Shown: positions 1-7,620 of the stretch, piece by piece
Layout of the letters: each line of letters starts with the position of its first letter
Position numbering within the stretch: the first letter of the stretch is position 1
NCBI GenBank assembly: GCA_027600665.1
Contig: JADGJL010000834.1
Location: 1 to 13,074 of the forward strand
DNA length: 13,074 nt
Reading direction: 5' to 3'
Origin: Irineochytrium annulatum
Lineage: Eukaryota > Chytridiomycota > Chytridiomycetes > Chytridiales > Chytridiaceae
Notes under the pieces: model-generated
What the model saw: only the letters and a program-made list of their open reading frames with translations
The model's database searches: none
What the model was told of the DNA's origin: nothing
Position numbers and translations under genes: made by a program

Positions 1-332
1 GGCCTATTCCGTCTTTTTTTCTGGTTGTTCCTCGACCCGGCGTTTTTTCTTATCAGCTTCTGTTTGGGGGTCCGCGGTTGACCATTGTCTTTTTTTTTTT
101 TTTTTTTTCCAGCTCCTCCGCATTATGCGTTTCTATATTGACATCATTACGGGCACGCTTCCTTTATGTTCCCTCTAGAGTGAGTAATCCACATACACAA
201 ATAGAAAAGTTCGTCGCAAATACGACAAGCAGATAGATAGTGAATCAAAATAGTAAGGAGCGTGAGAGAAAATGAGGTCACACCAGCATTCCTCCATATC
301 ACAATCCTCCTCCCCTGCGGACTCGACCAGCC
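1..332. other. Left-edge sequence without a recognisable gene
   Basis: I see no coding region here. The first 110 bases are T- and pyrimidine-rich on the plus strand. The rest lies downstream (3' side) of the minus-strand deacetylase remnant and would hold its 3' flank. Short open frames cross it but show no motif or convincing codon pattern. Confidence 0.5.
90..108. repeat. 19-base T homopolymer
   Basis: An uninterrupted run of 19 T on the plus strand, directly followed by CCAG. On the plus strand this resembles a polypyrimidine tract and 3' splice site. It could equally be a simple homopolymer or, read on the minus strand, a poly-A stretch. I cannot attach it to an exon. Confidence 0.8.
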
Positions 333-935
333 CTACACGCGCCTCAGCGCGCCAATCAGCTTTACCATCGACTCGATATGCTTCAGCGAGTTCGGCTGAT
401 CGTGCAGGCATATCAGCGCGCCGGCGTCCGCCATGCCGTTGATGTAATCTTTGTTCTCAATCTCGCCGTCGTGGAACGCCAAGTCAATGCATACCTCGTT
501 CCACAGCACAATCGTGCACCCCACATCTCCAACTCGCGCCTCGCGTTCTCGTCAATCGTACCATAAGGTCGGCCGGATAAGCCAGGCAGGGAGCCAGTGT
601 GATTACGAATCAGCTCCTCGTTCGCCAGGACCTCGCGCCGCAGCCTGGCAGGGTCGTAAGACGGTGATGCAGGGTCCATGAGCGCGGTACGATTCGGGTG
701 CTTCAACGTGTGAGGCGACGATGTGCCCCTCGGCCGCCATCCTGTGAGGCGAGCCTGAGAATCGCATGGCGTTGGCGCCCACGACAAAGAATGTTAGTTT
801 CACGTCAGAACATACCGGTGCGTCGAGCAACTGCTCTGTGTGTATGCTCGGTCCGTCGTCGTATGTAATCACAACTTGGCTATACATGTCGTAGGCACCA
901 TGAATTAGCGAAAGTGAGCGCGAACATTACTGACC
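333..935 (-). pseudogene. Broken polysaccharide (chitin) deacetylase, NodB domain
   Basis: Members of this family (carbohydrate esterase 4) remove N-acetyl groups from chitin or related polymers, usually in the wall or outside the cell. The core motifs occur in order but in three reading frames. VVITYDDGPS (motif 1, DD metal/base pair) and VKLTFFVVGAN lie in the frame from 887. HTLKHPNRT (motif 2, HxxxHP) and GRPYGTIDEN (motif 3) lie in the frame covering 413-787. VLWNEV and ALICLHD (motif 5) lie in the frame ending at the TAG at 333-335. The frame changes fall near 704-713, at a CACA repeat, and near 521-527, at a T/G run; both sit inside continuous homology, so introns do not explain them. 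Motif 3 has lost one proline, and motif 4 (D-x-x-D-W) is eroded. A possible 55-nt intron (880-934) would join an upstream exon, but no signal peptide is evident. Sequencing error is the alternative to a true pseudogene. Confidence 0.7.
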
Positions 936-1135
936 GGGCGCCGAGAAGAGATTTCAAGCCGCGGGAGGCTCGGTCAGCTGAGTCACTCGCAAGAAGAGGA
1001 TTGTCGTGCATAGGAACGCCAACGCCATCCCTAGACCCCGCAGGGCTCTCTGTGCGGCCGGCCCCATCGCACGAGCGCTCGCGAGGTTGCGGGGGCTTGA
1101 AGGTGGCTTGAATTGTCAGCACCTTTTTCACAAGC

Positions 1136-1984
1136 TTGCGTTGTCACAATCGACTCCGCCCTTTGAGACCATTGATCTGCGTTCGATGGATTCGCAGCAC
1201 CAGCTTCCTTCGCAGAGTCGTGGTCCCGAATCAGTTGGACCCCACCGTGCTAGTGGACCGGCGCTCTTTACAATTGCCTCCGTGTCTCTTTGTGGTACCG
1301 CAAGCATGCCCCGATTCCTTTATGGATGCACCATCCTTTTAGCAATGGCCGCCACTGGTCAACTTCAACGATCCTATTCGAGCACGCTGCCGAGAACGAT
1401 CCGCCCAAAGATTTCGATGCCAGCGCTTAAGAGAATTTCTGGCGGTTTACGATCTACTTCCGGGCATCAGAGAGCTCCAGTTGGTGGAGTGGCGTAGGTG
1501 TCGTACTCATCGTCCACTTCGAGGTACTCCACCGAAACGCATTCGAGCTGCTTGAGTGAGTTTCGTGGGTCTACGCTGCGTTTATTGCGCTGCACACGCG
1601 AGCCTTTTCCCATCGACCGGAGATCAGCAAAGGGGCTTTCAGCGCTCACGGGCGGGCTGAGCAGAGTGGGCGGGGATGGTTGCGTTAGACTTTGGATTCT
1701 CAGGCGCGAAATGGAAGCGGCCGACATCGACACCGTGGTAGGGTGCCAAATCGCGCTTGGCACCCAAAGTAACCTCCGCGGCAAAGCTACCATCAGGAAC
1801 AATTCTGTTTCATGTCGTGGATGTGAAAAGCTTTGTACCTCAGCTGGAGCACCTTCGACTGGAGTATACCCACCGGGAAGAATCTTACAGCACATTGGAA
1901 ATCGCGAAAGACCTCCTAAAATCGAATAATCCCTCGTCGACCTTGACATTATTGCTTCTAAGCTATAAAAGTTGTTGCCTGTGA
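1136..1984 (+). pseudogene. Possible leucine-rich-repeat (F-box/LRR-like) remnant
   Basis: Two plus-strand segments in the same frame read like leucine-rich repeats: LREFLAVYDLLPGIRELQLVEW (at about 1428-1493, with charged and leucine spacing typical of F-box/LRR proteins) and FVPQLEHLRLEY followed by STLEIAKDLL (about 1832-1920). The frame has an in-frame TAG at 1340-1342 and a TGA near 1556-1558, followed at once by a GTGAGT that could be a 5' splice site. A shift to the next frame between the segments gives further hydrophobic coding-like sequence. I cannot build an intact gene. The call rests on residue pattern only and could be chance; the minus strand of the same region is also partly coding-like. 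Confidence 0.22.
1467..1949 (-). other. Unassigned minus-strand open frame with coding-like segments
   Basis: A 160-codon minus-strand frame ends in a plausible C-terminus (VEYLEVDDEYDTYATPP). A different minus frame at about 1630-1805 reads IVPDGSFAAEVTLGAKRDL and then about 35 further codons with C/G-rich third positions, before a TGA. The two cannot be joined by an obvious intron with correct phase, although a GTGAGC donor-like site lies at the end of the second. I recognise no family. It may be a decayed gene on this strand, or it may be the shadow of the plus-strand leucine-rich fragments. Confidence 0.2.
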
Positions 1985-2528
1985 GGAAACTCGGGGACCT
2001 GCAGTCGCTAACGCTCCAATTTTACTGTGCGCCCAACCATTCGGCGCGTTAGCCGTGGTGGCTTGCATGAAGTCGCTCCGTCGTCTCGCCTTCGCAGTTC
2101 AATTTTGGGTATCTCGCTCATGGCTGCTATGAGCAAATTGCACTGGCTGCACGACCTGACGGCTAGCATTGAAGACTCTCTGTGCTGCGCTGAAAAACCC
2201 AACAAGTAATCCAACTGAAGTTAGCACACCTCAGGCGTACTGATCTCGGGTTCGTGGGAACAAAGCGCAATTCTGCTGCTAAACTTTCGGCGAATCAATC
2301 GGCGGGGTTGTCGTTGTTGAAAGAGGATGCATTTTAATAAGGACGACCATTGCGTCGCGACCCTATGGCGCGGTCGCTCGCGAACTTCGCGCCGTAGTGC
2401 TCGGAGAGGAGATGACGCCTCAGTAGGTCTATGCGAAGTGTTGAGGTGAAATGGGTAAAGTCTCGGCTGACGGGCGGAAGAAGCAAGTTCGATGTTGAAC
2501 GATTAGATGATACGGCGCCAGACATAGG

Positions 2529-2600
2529 AAGAGACGCGGAGGAGGATGAAGATGAAGACCGAGAAGATGAAGATGAGGCTGTGAGTGGAGACGAAGATTT
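2529..2600 (+). repeat. GAW/GAN purine tract (acidic repeat if translated)
   Basis: A purine-rich tract built on GAT, GAA, GAG and GAC triplets. On the plus strand it would encode an Asp/Glu run inside a possible 89-codon frame (2431-2700); on the minus strand the same bases give a Ser-rich frame. Acidic tails of this type are common in nuclear proteins, but nothing else in the frame is recognisable. It is best described as a low-complexity trinucleotide-like tract, perhaps the last exon of a lost gene. Confidence 0.45.
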
Positions 2601-3035
2601 GCTTGACGGGGGTTGCAGAAGGCGAAGGGCAACGCAACTGGGCTGCAAAGCAAGACCAAATACCAATTGTTTCATTTTACCACCACATGTTTGTCCATAG
2701 TAAAGCAAAGCATGTGCCCTGGCCTCTGAAAAATAAGCACAACGACCTGAGCGTGTTGTTGACTTCCTTGGTGCACCCTTCCATAAAAAACACTAACCTC
2801 GCGAACATGAAGTAATACATCCGAACTTAAGTAAAAGTTCAATTGCAATGAAAAGATGGTCCAGATTGACTCTTCCTCGGAAAACTACCTTGACGCGCTG
2901 CCGAACCATTATAAAGAGTTAAGTTCGTTATGTATTGCAAGTAAAACGTGGTGACGATCTAGAAATCAAAACCAAAAAACAAAAGCGCCGAGGACCGAGA
3001 CTGTGTGCGAGAACGTGTGAAAAAAACAATGATAG

Positions 3036-4961
3036 CTAATGACCCTGGCAAGGTTTCCCGCCATGCATATGTGTGTTTTGCTGCTGTTGGAGTTTATGCG
3101 CAGCCATCGAGTCGAAGAACTCATCCCGCGCCGACTTCTGAAGCAATCCCATCGCCTTCTCGTTCCCTATTGTCGTCCACTCGCCGCCTTTTTCCAATAC
3201 CGATTAATCACAAAAATAGATTACAACGCGCCAACCGTAAGCGTGTCCCGGGAAAACGTAAACTGTCGGCGGCAAGTTGCTGAGCTTTTCCAAGCTCTGC
3301 TTCAGTTGCTCAGGACTTGAATCCGGGAAGTCGCATCTACATAACACGAAGTTCAGCATGTTGTCGGCGAGAAGATATTGTAAAAACTGCAAAGCCAACC
3401 TCCCACAGCTACCGATGAACAAAGTGTCGCCAGTCAGGAGCCTCGTGCTGTTGACAAGAATGCACTGCGACCCGGCGGTATGGCCTGGCGTGTGGATAAA
3501 TTGAAACTTTGTTGTTTCTGTGGATTTGCGCTCCGCTCTTGCCAAATGGTCGAGACTTGGATCCCCATTGGCGCCCCCGGCGGCGCCATCCATCGATATT
3601 GGGCCGGGAGCCTTCGATATAACCGATTTTCTCCGCCCCAACGACGCAACGCTCGAGGACGAAGTCGACGCCGCCCCCATCATCCACCCGTCCCCCACAA
3701 ACGGCAGGGAGATGACCTCGCCGTCGCGCGTCTCGTAAAATCGATCGCGCGACATTTCCGGGTTCGCTTTGATGATCTCGTCCACGTCGTTCGGGTTTGT
3801 AAAGGCCTTGATGTTCGGTAACTTTTTCAGCAGCTTCGCAAGGCCGTCCACGCGTACGCCCCATCGGTCGTATGGCGGTGGTGGTATACCGCCGACGTGG
3901 TCGATGTGGTGATGTGTGACAATGCAGCCGACAATTTGCAGCCCCTCCGATTTCGCGTAATTTAAGAGTCCGTCGATGTCCCAACACTGACGCAAGAAGA
4001 TTGTCAGTAGCTAAATGAAGTAAGTAGGCCGAACAAGACATACCGCGTCAACTACCAGCACCTCTTTCGACTTGGCGTTTCCCACAAAATAGATGAAATT
4101 CCGCATTTGGGTGGCGAAGTCGAAGATAAGGTTTTGAATGGGGGCAAGAAAGGATTTTGAGCAGATATCACGTCCTGGCATTAGCTGAACCATTAACAGA
4201 CCTGAACATGCGCAATCAGTTTCAACTAAGGGCGCATGATCCCCCGTACCCATAGCTTCGTCCGACATGTATATCCGCAGTCGCGCCAGCCGTTCCATAA
4301 TCACGCTGCTGTTCTTTTCCCGCTCCAGAGCCGCCTTGAAGCTTTCAAACGCGGCCTCGTACTCCTTCAATGCTAACTTCGCTTCCCCGCACCGGAAATA
4401 TCCCTAAGCATTCAGAGCCACCTGTCAAGCCCAACAGGTAGCATGCAAACATGTAAGTACCTTCACCCACTCAGGCCTGAGCCTGATCACCTCCTCCGAG
4501 TCCGCTAAAGCCTTCACGGGCTCCTTCATAAGCAGGTACGATGCGGCCCGGTTCGACAGAATGGACGCCAGCAGATGCACGCACGCAATGATCTGCTCGA
4601 TCTCGTCCTTGGCCGAGCCGGCGCCATCGCCACCACCGCTGACAGTTACCGTTGAAATCGCCTCCGCCTTCGTCGCGGCCGATGATCCCATCGACATCGC
4701 GCCGAAACTGCTGGCCAAAGATCCAAAGATAGATGAGCTCGCCGGAGACGGGGCCGCGGCTTTGGACGGCGCGTTGGCATCAGCGGGGGTGGTCTCGAAG
4801 TAGGCGAGCGCCTTGGTGTATTCGCCAACGGCATATGCGTAGCTTCCCTTCTTGTGATACTCGTTCCCCTTGTCCTTTAGAATCGTGATAGTCGAGATCG
4901 TCTGCTTCCGCTGCAGTGCGCTGCCGGGCTGTGGGACCACTATATTGGGAGTGTACGCCAT
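3036..4961 (-). CDS. TPR (co-chaperone type) fused to metallo-beta-lactamase-fold hydrolase
   Basis: Exons on the minus strand: 4961-4461, 4403-4044, 3986-3400, 3336-3236, 3187-3036. They total 1701 nt, or 566 residues, in one phase. The N-terminus carries three TPR repeats (about 25-58, 131-165, 168-200) separated by a Ser/Ala-rich linker. It keeps the five carboxylate-clamp positions known from Hop-type TPRs (K29, N33, N137, K167, R171), which predicts binding to the EEVD tail of Hsp70 or Hsp90. The C-terminus is a glyoxalase II-like metallo-beta-lactamase domain with THHHIDH (H312, H314, D316, H317), HTPGH (H456), TGD (D474), SCGRCDFPDS and FPGH (H514), so both metal sites look intact. A low-complexity insert occupies about 384-445. 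The substrate is unknown; hydroxyacylglutathione-type thioester hydrolysis is the family guess. No targeting signal is evident, suggesting the cytosol. Introns are 57, 57, 63 and 48 nt; a further 48-nt intron at 4202-4249 is optional. The start is the ATG at 4961. Confidence 0.85.
4202..4249 (-). other. Possible 48-nt phase-preserving intron at the domain junction
   Basis: Read on the minus strand, this segment starts GTACGG, contains CTGAT as a branch-like site, and ends TTCAG. Its length is divisible by three and it has no stop, so both spliced and retained forms stay open. Splicing would join the end of the TPR domain (YMSDEAMG) directly to the first MBL strand (LLMVQLMPGRD), and the 16 residues it encodes look unlike either domain. 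That suggests it is normally removed, giving 550 residues. Confidence 0.55.
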
Positions 4962-5027
4962 CACGTCTTAATCAACAACACCATGTCAAACATTTGAAGT
5001 GCCAGTGTATTAATTAGACTCAAGGTT
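4962..5027. promoter_or_regulatory. 66-bp intergenic gap between two same-strand genes
   Basis: This gap must hold both the 3' processing signal of the upstream SNF5-like gene (stop at 5028-5030) and at least part of the promoter or leader of the TPR-hydrolase gene (start 4961). It is AT-rich in its middle (TGTATTAATTAG on the plus strand). I see no recognisable factor site. Confidence 0.6.
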
Positions 5028-7222
5028 TTATATGTAGCGCTTAAACAGATCTTTACGATGTTCGGGAAGAATTTCTTTGTTCTTGAAATATAGACCTAAG
5101 ACAAAACGTCAGCCTCGAATGAAGAAGTGAACATGATACATACCACAAGAATTGCAGAGGGTTTTCGGTCCCTTAGGCCCTGTTCGAGGCATGATCGTTT
5201 GCTTCCCCAAGCACTAACAATCATTAGCTTGTTGAAAACACGGTAGCACGTCTTACCAAGCAGTGCTGGCAACGCCAACTTGCCCGCTCTTCCGCCGAAG
5301 CCCACATATCATCCCCCGAAATTGCGGTGACATCCATGGTATCAGGTAGGACGCCAGACCGCCGCCGACTCGAAGTTTGGACGTTCGATTGCATCGTCCC
5401 GCTCCGACGCATGCGCCTGAGATAATGTCAGCCCAGTTGCAATGGGACCACGATAAAACGCACCTTGCATTCCGTTCCGAGTCCTGCGCCGCCGCCACCG
5501 CCTCACGATCAAACGGCTCGATAATTGGCCCCCAATCACCAATCTCCTTATCCGACCGCAACACACCCCGACCCTTCCCGATCGGCCTCGTCGCCTCCTT
5601 GAACATCATGACGGCTGACGTGTCGTCCTCGTCGCCGCCAGCAGAGATGACCGCCTTGCCGCGGTGGATCTGCTCATGGATACTATGGGACACGAGCGTG
5701 ACGAACTCGCCCCCAACGCCAAGGTCCGCGGCCAGGATGCGCGCAAAATCCTCGGGCGTCAGTTCAGACGACAAGTCCCACTCAAAGCGGTCTCGGTACG
5801 TGTACGTGGCGAATTGTAAGTCGAGCTAATTTCCCGAGGACGTTTAGATCGATGAAAGTACACTATCCGCCTCACGTTAATCGTAATTCGCATGTCCTCC
5901 TCCGGTGGAACTTCTTGCAAGGATGTGTTCATGAAGTCCGATATCTGCGACTTCATCGCGTCGCATATTATGCCCGCCCAGGTCTTCGCATCAATATCGA
6001 GGTCGTCGCACATTAGATTCGCAAATCGTTCCGGAGTCAGGCCGTAGCGCTCCTCCCGTACTTCCCCCGGATGCCGAATCATTACCGGTATAGGCTCTGC
6101 GAAGACATATTAAGCACAACACAGTCCGCCCATGTCTACCTTTTATGTTCCACATGAAACTGTCCTTCAACTTATACCCATCCAATTCCAGGTCCAGCCG
6201 AATCGGGACGAGATACTCCGTTGTGTTCGAGATCAAATCCCGGTAATACGCGAGCCTGGGAAATCAGAAACCAGGGCCAAGGTGGACTAAAGACTTACGG
6301 GTAATCATGATATCTAGTCCTCGGGACTGCGCGCCTTCCCGGCACAACGACAGGGGCCGTTGGCGGAGGGGTGTCCCCATTAGTCGAGTCATCGCCCTTT
6401 AGTAGGTTCGTGGCCCGATCGCCCCCTCTCGACGTGCGCCTCTTCGTATAGACCTCCCCTTCGTCCTCGTCCTGAAAATCCGAGTCGTCCGAGTCATCAA
6501 CGACCTTCATCGCATTCTTTATCGCCGACGCGGACGCCGTTGCCGCCGCCCGCTTCCGCTTCCCAATAAACTCCGTCGGTGCCAAAAGGGCGGTCGTCCC
6601 CTCGCGGATTCGTGGCGCGTACGTATTTTTATAAGGAATTGGGGGTTTCCTCTGCGGCCCCACCGGCGCCGGTGGCCGCATTTGCCCAGGCAATGGTGAG
6701 GGTTTTTGGAATGATGGAGTGCGGTTAAGATAAGGCAATTGGGGAATCGCGGGGAATCCAGAGTTGGGGCGTCGCATGGAGTTGGCGAACTGGGCGTTGT
6801 TATTCATTCCAACGTTCGGAGTCTGGCCGGCAACGTTTAGTCACGAATCAGAACACAGAATTATATCATTTAAGTAGATAGAATATTCATACCTTCATCA
6901 TCCCGAGGTTGGGGACGACGTACGGGTTTGGCCATTGTTGAGGTCGAAGATTTTGAAGATTCTGCTGCAATTGAAACATTCCATTGGGAAGCTGCATCAT
7001 CATTCCCTGCGGCTGCATTGGCGGGCCCATCATTTGCGGCATCGGTCTTCCCATTTGGCTTGGCGCCGGCGGCATCCCAGGCATCCCCTGCATTGGCATC
7101 ATCCCGTTGGGCACCATCCCACCCGGCAGGCCCGGCATCCCTTGCATCGGCGGCATTCCTTGCAGCGGGTACTTGAAGTTGGGAGTCCCGTTCATGACTG
7201 GCGCCTGGGCTCCTCCGAGCAT
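5028..7222 (-). CDS. SNF5/SMARCB1/Sfh1-family chromatin remodelling subunit
   Basis: Exons on the minus strand: 7222-6893, 6822-6299, 6255-6140, 6096-5876, 5825-5464, 5416-5257, 5213-5144, 5095-5028. They total 1851 nt (616 residues) in perfect phase. SNF5 proteins are core subunits of SWI/SNF and RSC nucleosome remodellers in the nucleus. Residues 1-110 are Met/Pro/Gly/Gln-rich low complexity. A basic GKRKRA motif and an acidic DDSDDSDFQDEDE stretch follow. The SNF5 domain starts near 298 with YLVPIRLDLELDG (repeat 1, then LTPERFANLMCDDLDID). Repeat 2 is RDRFEWDLSSELTPEDF with LGVGGEFVTLVSHSI, close to human SMARCB1. An Arg-rich helix (ERNARRMRR, about 514-522) matches the segment that contacts the nucleosome acidic patch in SMARCB1. 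The C-terminus is a GATA-like finger, CQHC-X20-CNSC (567-594), split by two introns. Introns are 70, 43, 43, 50, 47, 43 and 48 nt. The start is uncertain: ATG 7222 is preceded by an in-frame TGA. Whether it is the SWI/SNF or the RSC paralogue cannot be told here. Confidence 0.93.
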
Positions 7223-7620
7223 TCACGTAAGACGCACGCGATCCCTCAAGCTCCAATGCACCTAGTATATCGCGGGGATGGAATCCGGGCGGCCCAGAAA
7301 TAGCAGGAAGTCCAGAACAACGCGAATGGACTTCTGGGCGGCTTGTAGCCAGGAATTTTAAGAATTCTTCTTCTGTCCACAAACGATGTCGAAATTACAA
7401 AACCATGTTTATACGTTTACTATGTACTCATGCTTGCCCTAATTAGAGTACTTTAAATTTTTGTTTTTTGTTTTTTTTTCATGTTTGGAGTAGAAGCAAA
7501 GGAATTGCTAACAACAACGTTGATAATTATGAAATCTGCGAAGTTAATTTTTGGATTTACTGCGACGTTAGCAGTTGTGTTTGCAGCATTGTTGTTGAAG
7601 GCGGGAATTGACATTTCAGC
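7223..7620. promoter_or_regulatory. Divergent upstream region between SNF5-like and GPI-protein genes
   Basis: About 400 bp separate the two divergent starts. The half near the plus-strand gene is AT-rich, with T runs (about 7459-7480) and TTGATAATTATG, suitable for a nucleosome-poor fungal promoter. The half near the SNF5 start (7223-7380) has an open minus-strand frame without an ATG (TEEEFLKFLATSRPEV...), which may be 5' UTR or an unrecognised first exon. I find no confident TATA box or factor site. Confidence 0.45.

Larger units (their letters stand above)
936..3035. other. Long stretch without a confident gene
   Basis: This 2.1 kb is the largest gene-poor part of the window. I could not assemble a continuous spliced reading frame on either strand. 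It holds leucine-rich fragments on the plus strand (1136-1984), a coding-like minus-strand stretch (about 1630-1805), an acidic purine-rich tract (about 2529-2600), and from about 2700 to 3035 AT-rich sequence that is probably the 3' flank of the TPR-hydrolase gene. It may be the remains of one or more decayed genes. Confidence 0.5.

Noticed and set aside
1757..1984. Considered an FKBP-like end (LPSGTILFHVVDV)
   Set aside because: The resemblance is limited to about ten residues, and none of the upstream FKBP core is found.
2334..2708. 124-codon minus-strand Ser-rich frame
   Set aside because: The Ser run is the reverse complement of the GAT/GAG purine tract. No motif supports the rest of the frame.
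6928..7303. Three overlapping plus-strand frames rich in Ala, His or Gly/Ile
   Set aside because: Antisense readings of the Met/Pro/Gly repeat in the SNF5 N-terminus; low complexity only.
6870..7382. 170-codon minus-strand frame overlapping the SNF5 first exon
   Set aside because: It has no ATG start (it opens on TTG), and from 7222 onward the Met/Pro-rich frame joins in phase to the SNF5 exons. The Ala/Asp-rich reading is a frame shadow of that repeat.
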